A DNA stretch of 64,000 nt from Bacilli bacterium (GCA_900770925.1 CAAGLY010000011.1:25650-89649), one strand, 5' to 3'; counted from the first letter of the stretch, positions 9,647-19,185 are shown. A program made the numbers and translations. Notes: generated by a model not told the origin, from the sequence alone.

Positions 9647-10450
9647 TTAATTGCCGACCTTAGAAGAATCTTCTTTCTTAGCAGTATCGGCAGTAAGCGT
9701 AATTAAGAATTTGAGATTGGCATCAACAGCCGGAGCCTCTGTGGTACCTTCCACAGGATCATTCCCAGTTAATGTCTTATAGAATCCGTTTAATGTCTTT
9801 TTCCTATCGGCATCGCTAACTTGTCTTCCGGCCTCAATCTCATCATAATATTTTCCAGGATTCTCGTTCCCGAATTTTTCGCCCCAGCCGAAAGAGATTG
9901 CATAATTAAACTTTGCGACAGCATTATCATCAGAAGAGTCTGCTTTCTCATACGATTCAGTACCGAAAAGTTCGACTGGTTTTTTGAAGCAATCAGGAAG
10001 AGTGATATAGCCATCTGTTTCCGCCTGTGTAAACTGAGAGTTCAGCTTTTCATCCGCGGTCTTTCCATCTGAAGTTAAATCCAACTTAATAGTGAAAGAA
10101 GTAACAAACCGCTGAGGACCGACGGTTCCACTTAAAGTAACTTCTAATTGTTCTGCATTCTGTCCATCATAACGGACACGGCCCGTTTCATCTGTTGCTT
10201 TAGGGTTGAAAGAAAAACCGTATTCTGCAGATAATGTATCCTTATTGTTTTTATCTTCCTGATCTACTGTAATCTTCACATCAGCACTGGAAACAGTACC
10301 GATGTTCACATTACCAGTCTTCTTTTCCTCTGCTTTAGCAGAGATGACCCAGGCTGCAAAGCCTGTAGCGATAAGACAGACAGAGGCAAAAGCTGCTAAT
10401 CCAACAACTAATGCCTTACGCTGTCCGGATTTCTTTGTACGAGTAGCCAT
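9647..10450 (-). CDS. SipW-type-signal secreted protein, paralogue 4
   Basis: 267 residues. A short basic head, then a hydrophobic core ending ATGFAAWVISAKAEEK (residues 28-43), the expected SipW cleavage region. The mature start KTGNVNIGTV resembles that of paralogue 3 (KTGNVVVYDV). The family motif F187-GWGEKFGNENPGKYY is present. Blocks DETGRV and TLSGTVGPQ are shared with paralogue 5, making these two the closest pair. No cysteine framework, no sortase motif, no membrane segment beyond the signal, so the protein is probably released or assembled on the surface. Spacing of 16 nt to the upstream paralogue and 44 nt to the downstream one suggests one operon. Confidence 0.75.
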   Translation of the reverse strand: MATRTKKSGQRKALVVGLAAFASVCLIATGFAAWVISAKAEEKKTGNVNIGTVSSADVKITVDQEDKNNKDTLSAEYGFSFNPKATDETGRVRYDGQNAEQLEVTLSGTVGPQRFVTSFTIKLDLTSDGKTADEKLNSQFTQAETDGYITLPDCFKKPVELFGTESYEKADSSDDNAVAKFNYAISFGWGEKFGNENPGKYYDEIEAGRQVSDADRKKTLNGFYKTLTGNDPVEGTTEAPAVDANLKFLITLTADTAKKEDSSKVGN

Positions 10451-10466
10451 AAATTAAATCGATTTC

Positions 10467-11231
10467 CTATTTAGTAGTTTCAGACTGCTTGGCATGATCG
10501 GCAGTAATGGTGATTTGGAAGCGAATTCCAGATAATCCATAAAGTGTGTTAAGTGAGTCTTTGGCATCATCAAAATATGTTGACGATTTTTCACCACTAG
10601 TAAGAGTTTCACCGGCAGCATGGGCATTATAGAAGTTGATCGGATTTTTCCCTTCAAAGTGTTCACCCCATCCAAATACATTAGTTAATTGTGCGCCTTC
10701 TTCCGTTCCTCTAGTAGCTAAGTTTAACGTATATTTAAATCCATTTTTCCCTTCAGCCACAGAAGTTAGACCAGATGTAATATCTTGATCTGTGTTGAAG
10801 CTTGGGCCTTTAATCAATTTGGCATTAAGACATGCTTCATAGTTTGTTTCCGATTTTTTTTCAGTATCGTTTTCACTGGCAATAACTTTAACCTTGGCTG
10901 TCACCTGTGGAGCAGCATTATCGTTTTCACCTTTGTTCTTGATTGTGAAAGAAAGAGTAGGATTAAACTGCTCATCTTTAACATTATCATATCCGAACCA
11001 GCCGTTTGTTAAGGCGGAATCTTTTACTATTTTTCCCCAAACAACGCTGCCATTATAATCATCAATATTCAGTTCAATAGAGTTATCTGTGACATCATAG
11101 ACAACTACATTGCCAGTTTTATCCTGTGACACCTGATTAGAAATCACCCAGCCTGCATAACCAGTACCTGCAAGAGCAACAACAGATAAGACACTAACGA
11201 CAGCTACTGTAATCTTTGTTTTCGTTTTCAT
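10467..11231 (-). CDS. SipW-type-signal secreted protein, paralogue 3
   Basis: 254 residues. Signal with hydrophobic core and AGTGYAGWVISNQ (residues 21-33), then KTGNVVVYDV. The array motif is F186-GWGEHFEGKNPINFYN. The central region is predicted to be beta-rich and polar. Like its siblings it has no recognisable catalytic residues, which fits a structural role. Located between paralogues 2 and 4 (gaps of 25 and 16 nt). DNA here is more AT-rich than in sipW and the AAA gene. Confidence 0.75.
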   Translation of the reverse strand: MKTKTKITVAVVSVLSVVALAGTGYAGWVISNQVSQDKTGNVVVYDVTDNSIELNIDDYNGSVVWGKIVKDSALTNGWFGYDNVKDEQFNPTLSFTIKNKGENDNAAPQVTAKVKVIASENDTEKKSETNYEACLNAKLIKGPSFNTDQDITSGLTSVAEGKNGFKYTLNLATRGTEEGAQLTNVFGWGEHFEGKNPINFYNAHAAGETLTSGEKSSTYFDDAKDSLNTLYGLSGIRFQITITADHAKQSETTK

Positions 11232-11256
11232 AATTTATTTCCTCTTTAATATGTTC

Positions 11257-11982
11257 CTATTGAATAGAAACTTTAACCGTAAGATTGAAAGAGCACTTAG
11301 GAAGGTATTGAAGATAACCAATATTCGTCATAGCCTCTGTGCCTAAAGGTGCAGTATATTTCAGCTTGTTATAGTACTCATAAGGATTAACTCCGCCAAA
11401 GGCATCACCCCAAGCAAATTGTAAAGTAACATCGGCAGTAAAATTGCCAGTGTCTTCATTCGCAGTAACTTTTCCGTTATCAGAAATAGAAGGAGTCGGT
11501 ACATTTGCAACAATGCCGGTTTTGTTTTCCTTCGCGCCAAGATTTACTATTTCAGCGTATGTTTTTGTATCTGTTTCAGTAGAGGAAACGGTTTCATCTC
11601 CGAATTCGGCAGTGATAGTAACTTCTTTTCCCTTAGGCGCTGTTCCTTCCACGTGATAAGTAGCACTCAAATTGTCTTCAGCGTCATTACCAGTCACAGT
11701 CAGCCAGTTATACGGAAGTTTGCCGTTGACAATTCCCTGGCCAGTGTATGTCGCCTTTACAACAGGCTTGAACTCAACAGAATTGTCATCCCATTTTGTT
11801 TTATTGCTATCCAGCACAATACGATTGTCATTAACAGTTGCATCAGCACTTAATTTCAAGCTGCTATCTGTTTTGTTATCAAAAGTAATATTGATCGTCC
11901 AAGCAGCAAAGCCGACACCGGCAGATAAGACTAACGTTCCTGCTCCAATAAGAGCAAATAAGAAATTCTTTTTATTTTTCAT
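11257..11982 (-). CDS. SipW-type-signal secreted protein, paralogue 2
   Basis: 241 residues. The N-terminus is MKNKKN plus a hydrophobic core, then SAGVGFAAWTINIT (residues 20-33), a classical SipW-type signal end. The motif near the C-terminus is F189-AWGDAFGGVNPYEYYN. The middle is Thr/Asp-rich and beta-like. The ATG is preceded by GAAGGAAATG. Fifteen nucleotides separate it from paralogue 1, 25 from paralogue 3. No enzyme features seen; structural or matrix protein is the most economical reading. Confidence 0.75.
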   Translation of the reverse strand: MKNKKNFLFALIGAGTLVLSAGVGFAAWTINITFDNKTDSSLKLSADATVNDNRIVLDSNKTKWDDNSVEFKPVVKATYTGQGIVNGKLPYNWLTVTGNDAEDNLSATYHVEGTAPKGKEVTITAEFGDETVSSTETDTKTYAEIVNLGAKENKTGIVANVPTPSISDNGKVTANEDTGNFTADVTLQFAWGDAFGGVNPYEYYNKLKYTAPLGTEAMTNIGYLQYLPKCSFNLTVKVSIQ

Positions 11983-11997
11983 TTAACATTTCCTTCT

Positions 11998-12741
11998 TTA
12001 ATTATTCTTTCCAGATACATCAATAGTCACAGTGAAGTTGGGTTTGCCCTTATTATCCCCTTCAGCAGTTGTACTGTTCAACTGGCTAAGAAGATTAAGT
12101 TTATCAACCGCATCAGAAGGATTTCTTTCCCCTTCTGCCTTTCCGTTATAGTAATTGATCGGATTTATACCGTCAAACGCTGAACCCCATTTCCACTCAA
12201 CGTTGACATAATAACCACTACCTATGGTACTTGGATCCGATGCTACAGAAGGTGATACAATGAGTTGTTTTTCGACACAAGAAGCATATATCGCTGAAGT
12301 AGTATCATTTAAAGTAAAAGTCACCTTAGGGGAAACAGTATTTGCTTGTTTTCCTGTTTCAACTTCAAAGTAAAGAGTGAAAGCCCTGTCTTCTTTACAT
12401 TCATTGGTTGAGGTTCCTGAATTCGTGTTTTGGAGCCAAGATCCTTGAATGCCTTGTGTTTTATCCGCCCAACCAAAGACAACGGTAGGCTCCGTATCTT
12501 TACCCAAATAGTTAGCTTCCTTTAATTCCGTCGTCCCTTCAGTAAGAACGCCTCTATACCATTTAATATTGGTAACCTTAATATGCTTATCCTCAACCGT
12601 ATCAGCCTTCCTGTTACCACTAGTAATTCCGTTCTGAGTCAGAGCAATCGTCCAGGCAGCAAAGCCAGTGCCGACAAGAAGTCCGGCAGAACATAATGCG
12701 ATAACCGGAACCCATACCTTCTTCATCCCATTCTTCTTCAT
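11998..12741 (-). CDS. SipW-type-signal secreted protein, paralogue 1
   Basis: 247 residues from the ATG at 12741. I prefer this to the TTG 42 nt upstream, because a purine-rich AAAGGAAA site lies at the right distance and the extra residues are not signal-like. Signal: basic head, hydrophobic core, VGTGFAAWTIALT (residues 23-35). Array motif W183-KWGSAFDGINPINYYN. A second WG-type segment, VVFGWADKTQGIQGSW, occurs near residues 87-102. First gene of the five-paralogue run; 288 nt without a gene precede it, which could hold its promoter. Confidence 0.75.
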   Translation of the reverse strand: MKKNGMKKVWVPVIALCSAGLLVGTGFAAWTIALTQNGITSGNRKADTVEDKHIKVTNIKWYRGVLTEGTTELKEANYLGKDTEPTVVFGWADKTQGIQGSWLQNTNSGTSTNECKEDRAFTLYFEVETGKQANTVSPKVTFTLNDTTSAIYASCVEKQLIVSPSVASDPSTIGSGYYVNVEWKWGSAFDGINPINYYNGKAEGERNPSDAVDKLNLLSQLNSTTAEGDNKGKPNFTVTIDVSGKNN

Positions 12742-13029
12742 TTTTTCTTTTTCCTTTCTTGAACAAGGCTCTGCCTTGTTCAACCTGATCCGTATATCCG
12801 TCCCGTACCTTCATATAGTATTCCTTATTCTTTTATAGGTGACTTATTCGATCCGTATCGTATCTAACTAATTAATTTATTAGGTATCACTATTGGTTAC
12901 TTTTATAACTTTATATTATATCTTCCCGGCTCCGTATCCTCTCTGCTTTATCCTTCGTATCTTTGTGGTTATACACATTTAGTTATTGTCCTCCAGTATA
13001 TTTGATTTGCTTCATCAATATAACAATCA
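12742..13029. other. AT-rich gap between frameshifted beta-helix gene and paralogue array
   Basis: 288 nt with no supported coding frame. Very AT-rich on the side next to the pseudogene. I see no clear terminator hairpin. A promoter for the paralogue array may lie here, but no convincing -35/-10 pair stands out. Confidence 0.4.
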
Positions 13030-14586
13030 TTATTTATAGTTTAATAATTTGAAAGTATAATTTTCTGCCTTTTGGTAAGCGCCATTGCCATCGTATAAAG
13101 GATATGTCACTTCGATGGACGCATGAGACTCAGGTTTCCATTCCCATGGGAGTGTCTCGTATTTTCCTTTTGTTAGTGTTGGCTTATTTCCTGTAAAAGA
13201 CCCACCAAAATGATTATAGGTTAGCCATCCATCACGATTCCCGATAAATATAAAATCCCCATTGTTTATCACGTATGCTTATCAGTGATTGTCCCGCTTG
13301 TTGGAAAGTAACAGGCAGCAAAATCGGCAGTCACAGTACAGGTGGCTCCTTGGTCAATAAGAACCGAACAACCAGGAAGTAACATCAGCTTATTACCAAT
13401 GGTAAATTTTGCCCCTGAAGACAAGCGTAAGGAGAATTGGTTTCCTAACGGAAGCAAATACTTTTCTGTTTTTACTTCTGTTGGTAATTTGTCGCTAACT
13501 ACAGGTAACTTAACAGAAAAAGATCCAACAGAAGCTTCTCCTTTCATTAATTTAATGGAAGTCAAATGATCAGAAAAGCTTGAGAGAGATTGATTGATTC
13601 CCTTTTTAGATACATTATCTTCATAATCCCAAGTTATCTGTCCTGAAGAATAATTGATAAGGCCTTTGTTTTGGCCAATAAGACATTGTTTGTCAATATC
13701 CGAAACCGAATTGTTCCTAACAACAGACAACTTACCCCACATAGAACCATTAGATGAAATGGTGATTTCTGGAAAAACATTTGGCGCATCAAACTTCTGT
13801 AAAGGAAAAATTGATTTTAGTGTCATTTTCACAGAAGCTCCCCCGCCCTGCCAATCATAAACAGTAAATGGCAGATTCAGCGTTCCTTGGACATCAATAA
13901 CTGAATTATTCGAATCAGCGTTCAAGCCGCTCGTATAGCTATACGAAACCTTCCCTTCTTCTTTTTTATTCACTTCACGGATCAATCCCCAGCAATTAAG
14001 CGTTCCGCCATTCTGACACTTAATTGAGGCATTATCACTCAGATTCATTTCAGAATATTGTCCAAAGGTTACGCCAGAAGTTTTACTCGTTCCTGCATCA
14101 CAGGCGCCCATTTGACCATTTAAAGTCAAAGTCCCTCCGGATAAAATGCTGATGGAAACGCCTGAATCCACAATAACTGTCGTGCTTGGTTTGGAGTTTA
14201 AGGAAATAGTACCGGTTTTTACTGGCCCAGCAAAAGAAACAACAGGGGCATCTGTTGTTCCATAAGGTAAAACCAGTTCAACACCGCTACTAATAAAGCA
14301 GCTCTTAGTAATAACTACCGCTTCCGTATTAGGAATAACTACCACCTTATGCTCACTACCGTCATTAGCAGCCGCTAAGGCCGCCTCTATAGTGGTATAT
14401 CTGTTATTTAAAGTGTCAGTATCAATATAACAGACAGGCTCATCTTTTTTTAGAATTAGCACTGACTTCCCCCGTACAATCAGCAGGACGATTGATAATC
14501 CACCTAGCATTAACAGGAAGCATCAAAAATAGCCTAAGGATAACCAGAAACACGCTACCACGTAAATAAAGATTCTTGTGTTTCAT
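13030..14586 (-). pseudogene. Beta-helix surface protein gene with two frameshifts
   Basis: A paralogue of the intact 848-residue protein at 28651-31197. It starts with ATG at 14586, overlapping the TGA of the upstream gene (ATGA). The first 48 codons give a signal-like start (MKHKNLYL plus a hydrophobic core), then hit a stop just after an A7 run (T7 at 14445-14451 on the plus strand). The rest continues in another frame: DEPVCYIDTD, YTTIEAALAAAND, strand-rich beta-helix repeats, and LNLPFTVYDWQGG, which aligns with LNLPFVIYDFRGG of the paralogue. A second shift at about 13262-13272 separates the final 80 codons. The C-terminal repeat region of the paralogue is absent. It is either a decayed gene or a phase-OFF gene controlled by the A7 tract; the second shift favours decay. 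Confidence 0.75.
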
Positions 14587-15284
14587 TTCGTTGCCTCTGA
14601 CTTAACATCACCATCAACAAACGAAGCAGAGAATGTATAGGTGAGATTTCCGCAATTTGATGAAAATGATTTAATCATTGTCTCGGTGGATTTTGAAATA
14701 TCAATCTTATAAGTGATGCAGATATCCCTGCTGGTTTTAGAGGTATAGGTGCTCCTATCGACTTTACCATCAAAGTCATAGGATTTTTTATCTCCGCTTT
14801 GTGTTTTAGTAAAGTTACTACCCGTAACCGCAATAACAGAATTATCAATTGTAATCTCAGGAATAGTGTCCATGACATCGCAGTAGTGATTAGAAGCAAC
14901 GGAAAGATTACTCTTTAAAGTAAATACCCTATTCCCGTGAGGATAACCAGCTTTCAGAAATACTTTGACATATCCGACGCTGACAATCTGATATCCAAGC
15001 GGACCAGATACACCTGACCAGGATTCAGGGGCATCAATACGATTGCCATAGAATCCTTTCGTGCACCTTGTCGGAAGCTCAATGCCTGAGTTTTTAAACC
15101 CTTTGGTTGTGTCAAGCTGAATAAAACTAGATCTTTTTTCCGTCACGTCCCCATCTGCATTAATCGTAAAATCAACCGAATTTTTATTATTGGAAGTGAT
15201 TTTCCACGTAGCAAAGCCTGTGGACGCAGCCAGTCCTATCGAAATGGCAGATAAAGCGAATATCCAGTGTTTTACTTTTTGCAT
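14583..15284 (-). CDS. Small secreted protein with SipW-type signal, first gene of a two-gene module
   Basis: 233 residues. Hydrophobic core then LAASTGFATWKITSN (residues 18-32), a SipW-type signal end. The mature part has NADGDV near residue 45 and ends with a beta strand NLTYTFSASF. These features are shared with the 237-residue protein at 31194-31907 (VGFSAWKINSN, NADGQY, KFMFSFKAEV). Both lie directly upstream of, and overlap by ATGA, a beta-helix protein gene, so each pair is a conserved module and the small protein probably pairs with the large one at the surface. It lacks the WG/NP/YY motif of the five-gene array. A promoter is visible 50-75 nt upstream. Confidence 0.75.
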   Translation of the reverse strand: MQKVKHWIFALSAISIGLAASTGFATWKITSNNKNSVDFTINADGDVTEKRSSFIQLDTTKGFKNSGIELPTRCTKGFYGNRIDAPESWSGVSGPLGYQIVSVGYVKVFLKAGYPHGNRVFTLKSNLSVASNHYCDVMDTIPEITIDNSVIAVTGSNFTKTQSGDKKSYDFDGKVDRSTYTSKTSRDICITYKIDISKSTETMIKSFSSNCGNLTYTFSASFVDGDVKSEATK

Positions 15285-15331
15285 AACAATCTAGATCCGA
15301 AAGATAGAGAGCATGGAGAAGTATGTATGTA

Positions 15332-15359
15332 ATTATAAACAAATTAGAGAATAAATCAA
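15332..15359 (-). promoter_or_regulatory. Sigma-A type promoter for the surface locus
   Basis: Read on the minus strand: TTGATT (15354-15359), a 16-nt spacer, TATAAT (15332-15337). Start of transcription is expected near 15325, giving a ~40-nt leader before the ATG at 15284. It would drive the small SipW-type gene and the frameshifted beta-helix gene, and perhaps the whole downstream array. Confidence 0.55.
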
Positions 15360-15423
15360 ATCTTGATAGTTGCGGAGCCTAAATAGTTCCTCTTTCTGAA
15401 AATAAAAAAAATAGGTACTTTTT

Positions 15424-15465
15424 ATTAAATATTAGCTGTTTTTCATTAAATTCTAGCTGTTTTCT
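15424..15465. repeat. Two tandem copies of a degenerate 21-bp repeat
   Basis: Units at 15424-15444 and 15445-15465 both start ATTAAAT and share TAGCTGTTTT; 17 of 21 positions agree. It resembles the short-period arrays found upstream of other island genes, but here no gene lies directly downstream, so it may be the remnant of such an array. Confidence 0.45.
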
Positions 15466-15947
15466 ACTATTTTTACTTACTTATTATTTTTTGGAATCCT
15501 TCCATTAAAACATAGCTTTCACATATAGATTTCCAGCACAGATTAACAACATCCTGTTGCTTATGATACAAATATCAAATTTTCAAAAGCCACAGATACC
15601 AGTAGCCGCTAATCAGCATAATAGTAAAAAACGGTCAGTATTCTCTCTCCTCAATCATCATTGTTTAAAACAGATCTATTCCCTTTAAGTTTCAGCGCTT
15701 AACCTTCACATCAGCTTATTCGTTTTCTAAAGTCCTTCTCATCAGATAGTAAAAGTTACCGCTTTGACCTTTACGCTAGTGGTTGCATTGCTCTGGGCTA
15801 AAATCTTTTTTTCTTTTCTAAAAGCCAAATTCTGAGCCATCAACCTTTATTGAACTCAACCTATAATCAGTCTTGATTCAGAAAAATTTAGTCTTTGCTT
15901 CTACTTCAGCAGAAAAACAGCAAGCTAAGTTCTATCTTAAAGATTGC

Positions 15948-17342
15948 TTATTCATCTAAATTCGGATTATAGAAGTCATCAAGGCAATAAAAATAACTAT
16001 TATTTTTCTTTAGATTATCAGCAAACCCGCTCTTTGAAATATATCCGAGCCGGATAAAGGGAAGCGGAGCAGATCTGCTCTGCTTCTCTTCTTCTGACAG
16101 AACAGATGAATCAATCGGCTTCTTCGTATACTTGCACTCATAGGAAGTATAGCCTTCTTTATCTTTCGTCACGATATCAAACTGGAAATTTGCTTTCTTC
16201 TCCGCATTGTTATAGCTATAAGTCCCAATCTTAAGAAAAGGAGGATGAATCTGGCCTTTTCTGTTCTTCCGGATCAGGAATTCTTTGCTCACCTTTTCAA
16301 ACCTGCCTGGAAGGTAGGATTTGATAAAATCATCACTGATGATTTCATCAAAGAAAAGATCCTTCCCTAAAAACAGACTCGATGGGCCCGCCGAAAAGAT
16401 ATAACGGAAATAGAAATTCAGAAGATTATCATCAATCGAGTAATAAGTAAGCTTCTTATTATCCTCTTCATTAATCGGAGTCGTTTTCTTAAGATAATGC
16501 CTTTCCACACCCTTTGCTAAGGCGTATTCTGGTCTTCCTGCCTTTCCGAAAACAGAAACTAGATCGGAAAAACGATGTTTTCCGGAAGCTACAGCAACCA
16601 GGATAGAGTTCAAAGGGGCAAGTTTTGCCCCTTCAAACTGTACCCTATCCTGACAGAGAAGTATGGCAGAAGAAACATCCACACAGAAAAGGTCTTTGAT
16701 ATTATCTAGGATGGATTTATCTGGGCTAACTAACGAAAGGGAATAAGGAAGTCCTCCGAAAACGGAATAAGCAATAAACTTGTCTTCATTTGAATAATCA
16801 GGAAAGAATTTCGCTGCATCATAATAATCAAACTCATGAATCTCTTCAATCAGATCAAAGTGACCATGGAGCGGGGATGACTGACTGAGCAGGTTCTGCC
16901 TTAAATCAATATAAGATCCGGAAATGATAATCTTCAGTTTAGTCTCCCTGCTTTTCTGCCTGTCCATTACACGGGCTAAACTTGCATCTACACCATTTAA
17001 GCCAAGTGGCAAGTAGGAGAACTCATCTAGTACAAAGACAACCTTGTTTTTCAGGGAAGCCTGAAAAACAGCCTCGAATAATTCATCAAAGCTAGTAAAC
17101 CGGATATACTCCGGTAACTTCAGAACCTCTTTTACCTGCTTAGAAAGCAGATTAAGGTTAATGGAAGCAAGAGCTCTCTTACACTCAAAATGGATAAGGG
17201 TTCCTTTTTCATCCCTCAAGGCTCTCTTAATCAGTTCCGTCTTACCTACACGACGACGGCCATAGATCCTGACAGAACGATAGTCATTGCCTTCTAATGC
17301 TTCTTTTAACTTTCTTAATTCTTCTTTTCGCCCGATAAACAT
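15948..17342 (-). CDS. AAA ATPase with C-terminal DUF234-type nuclease-like domain
   Basis: 464 residues. N-terminal STAND-like ATPase: MFIGRKEELRKL, Walker A GRRRVGKTEL (residues 28-37), Walker B VVFVLDEFSYL near 100-110, sensor IIISGSY. A winged-helix segment follows. The C-terminal domain has FDIVTKDKEG..YECKY, the D-x(n)-ExK pattern of PD-(D/E)XK-like folds found in DUF234 proteins. The family is common in gut Firmicutes and archaea; its role is unknown (mobile-element or stress-linked proposals exist). A 15-bp direct repeat pair lies 30-57 nt upstream of its start, as if for autoregulation. It stands alone, with long non-coding DNA on both sides. Confidence 0.85.
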   Translation of the reverse strand: MFIGRKEELRKLKEALEGNDYRSVRIYGRRRVGKTELIKRALRDEKGTLIHFECKRALASINLNLLSKQVKEVLKLPEYIRFTSFDELFEAVFQASLKNKVVFVLDEFSYLPLGLNGVDASLARVMDRQKSRETKLKIIISGSYIDLRQNLLSQSSPLHGHFDLIEEIHEFDYYDAAKFFPDYSNEDKFIAYSVFGGLPYSLSLVSPDKSILDNIKDLFCVDVSSAILLCQDRVQFEGAKLAPLNSILVAVASGKHRFSDLVSVFGKAGRPEYALAKGVERHYLKKTTPINEEDNKKLTYYSIDDNLLNFYFRYIFSAGPSSLFLGKDLFFDEIISDDFIKSYLPGRFEKVSKEFLIRKNRKGQIHPPFLKIGTYSYNNAEKKANFQFDIVTKDKEGYTSYECKYTKKPIDSSVLSEEEKQSRSAPLPFIRLGYISKSGFADNLKKNNSYFYCLDDFYNPNLDE

Positions 17343-17372
17343 TGTCCATATCCTCTGGACTCTATTTTAACA

Positions 17373-17399
17373 CAAATTTATTTGACCCAAATTTATTTG
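17373..17399. repeat. 15-bp-period direct repeat upstream of the ATPase gene
   Basis: CAAATTTATTTG occurs at 17373-17384 and again at 17388-17399, 15 bp apart, and the outer ends CACAAAT/ATTTGTG are also inverted. It lies 31-57 nt before the ATPase start, in promoter position on the minus strand. Likely operator; the binding protein is unknown. Confidence 0.5.
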
Positions 17400-17584
17400 T
17401 GCAAAATATCATTTTGTTAGAACAGAAACAGATTCTTGCTCTTTATTTATTTTCAACTGCTAAAAGCTGTTTAGTCTGTCTTGAGGTATCTGCCACATTT
17501 CATTCAACGCATGTTACTTTAAATTTCAGCTATTGAAAACATAACGCAGTCGGCGTAGAATTATTTATGTAAAAGCCCTGCCTT

Positions 17585-17685
17585 CCCTCCGAACTAATTT
17601 TATTAACATAATTTTTCGGGGGGGTAAACACTGTTCTGTTTTCATCCCACAGGATCTAGGCTGTAAACCGGCCAAGATCTTTTTT
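17585..17685 (+). promoter_or_regulatory. Structured 5' leader with terminator-like hairpin ahead of the glycosyltransferase gene
   Basis: Two hairpins precede the gene. CCCTCCGAA (17585-17593) pairs with TTCGGGGGG (17615-17623). Then GATCTAGGC (17653-17661) pairs with GCCAAGATC (17671-17679) with one mismatch and is followed by a T6 run, as in an intrinsic terminator. The ATG follows 25 nt later. This suggests transcription attenuation or a riboswitch. I could not match a known class; the c-di-GMP-I consensus is not present. Confidence 0.45.
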
Positions 17686-17709
17686 CTTTGCGGGTTGGAA
17701 AGGGACACA

Positions 17710-19185
17710 ATGAAAAAGACGTTGAAGAAGAGTTCGATTCTATACGTTGTCAGGTTTACGATATGGGCCGTTCTGGCAGCATTCCTCTGGTACTGCTTTA
17801 TCAAAGGATTACTGAATCTTTCGTTCAAGGATGGAGTAGAAGCTAGTAAAGTCAGAATTATCTTTTCTGAAATCCTAATCATTCTAAATGAGGTCTTCAT
17901 TGCTTACTTCTGGCTGAACGGTGTCAAAGACTTCATCTATGTAATCTGGTACTATTGCGTAAAAGGAAGATTAGCTAAACGATATCGTCCGGTCATTGAC
18001 AGGGATGTTTCTAAGGCAAACGACAGAATTCTGTTTTTATACTGCACCTGTAATGATTTTGATGGAAATTCCCTTCTAGGCTGCAGGCATCAGAAGTACA
18101 AAAACTATAAAGTCGTCATTCTAGATGACAGCACAAAGCAAGAATATATCGATGAAATCGATAAATTCGGCCTTGAACATAATGTGGAAATTGTCCGCAG
18201 AGAAAACCATATCGGTTTCAAAGCGGGAAACATCAACCATTATCTAAGGAGTCCAGAGGTCAAGGGAACCTATGATTACTGTGTCATCTTAGACTCAGAT
18301 GAAATCATCCCTGACGATTTCATAACTTCGGCTCTTAAATACTTCTATTATTATCAAAATGTCGGTATCGTCCAGGCAAACCACGTATCCGATCGCAACT
18401 GCAATCTGTTCAGGAAGTTATTTCACATCGGAGTTAATTCGCACTGGCCGACTTATCAAAGCAGGAAACACCGATACGGTTTCTCCACAAGGCTCGGCCA
18501 TGGTGCGAGGATAAAAAGAGAATGCTATGAAGATGCTGGAGGATTTCCTCCTAGGGTCGCTGAGGACTTATGCCTGTCGATTGAGTCAAGAAACCATGGA
18601 TATTTAGTTGCTTTTGCTCCTGAAATCATCTGCAAAGAAGAGTATCCCATTGACTACTTTGCCTTCAAAAAGAGACATTCGAAATGGACTCAGGGCAATC
18701 TTGAATTCATAAAAAAATATACAGGAAAAATTGTAAAATCAAAAAGGAAGTGGTATGAAAAATGGGATATCGTTCTATTCACCTACAACTTACCGCTGAC
18801 TGCCATCTTTGCCTTCTACATTTTCCTGAATCTAATTGCATTGCCTTTGCTCGGCGTTAACCTCCGTTCAGTCTATCAGACCTGGATGATTATTCCGACC
18901 ATTATATTCTTCTTTAGTCCGAGGCTGAACGACTTTATCACTTGGGTATTCCGGATTAATCCCATCCGTTCCATCTGCTATTTTTTCCTTGTCATCATCC
19001 TTTATGGTTCTAGGCTCACCACTTCCTTAAGAAGTGCATTACTTGGTAGGCTAGGCAAAAAAGCAAAGTTTATCGTTACTCCGAAATCAAGTGAAAAGAT
19101 CACCATACTGAAGGCGCTTCGCTTCCAGATTCCAGGAAATAAAAAGGACTACATCCTCTATAACCTGCACGATTTATTCTGCTAA
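17710..19185 (+). CDS. Membrane glycosyltransferase, family 2 (cellulose-synthase-like)
   Basis: 491 residues from the ATG at 17710, preceded by GGAAAGGGA; an in-frame TTG 15 nt earlier overlaps that site. Two N-terminal membrane segments are followed by a GT-A domain: VVILDDST, D195-S-D197 (sugar-nucleotide/metal binding), AED (284-286, catalytic base) and RHSKW (322-326, the Q/RxxRW-type motif). Four or so membrane segments end the protein. It should polymerise and export a polysaccharide across the membrane. AGG read as Met restores the usual LGHGAMI and FPPMVAEDL contexts. No PilZ domain and no partner gene next to it, so the polymer is unknown. Convergent with a lipoprotein gene across a shared terminator. 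Confidence 0.88.
   Translation: MKKTLKKSSILYVVRFTIWAVLAAFLWYCFIKGLLNLSFKDGVEASKVRIIFSEILIILNEVFIAYFWLNGVKDFIYVIWYYCVKGRLAKRYRPVIDRDVSKANDRILFLYCTCNDFDGNSLLGCRHQKYKNYKVVILDDSTKQEYIDEIDKFGLEHNVEIVRRENHIGFKAGNINHYLRSPEVKGTYDYCVILDSDEIIPDDFITSALKYFYYYQNVGIVQANHVSDRNCNLFRKLFHIGVNSHWPTYQSRKHRYGFSTRLGHGARIKRECYEDAGGFPPRVAEDLCLSIESRNHGYLVAFAPEIICKEEYPIDYFAFKKRHSKWTQGNLEFIKKYTGKIVKSKRKWYEKWDIVLFTYNLPLTAIFAFYIFLNLIALPLLGVNLRSVYQTWMIIPTIIFFFSPRLNDFITWVFRINPIRSICYFFLVIILYGSRLTTSLRSALLGRLGKKAKFIVTPKSSEKITILKALRFQIPGNKKDYILYNLHDLFC

Larger units (their letters stand above)
15285..15947. other. 663-nt non-coding, AT-rich segment at the island edge
   Basis: No supported gene on either strand. Contains the promoter at 15332-15359 and a degenerate 21-bp tandem repeat (15424-15465). 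The remainder, up to the stop of the ATPase gene, shows nothing I recognise. It marks the border between the surface locus and the accessory island. Confidence 0.5.

Noticed and set aside
17585..17700. c-di-GMP riboswitch upstream of the glycosyltransferase
   Set aside because: The conserved core segments of that class are not present; only a generic attenuator shape is supported.
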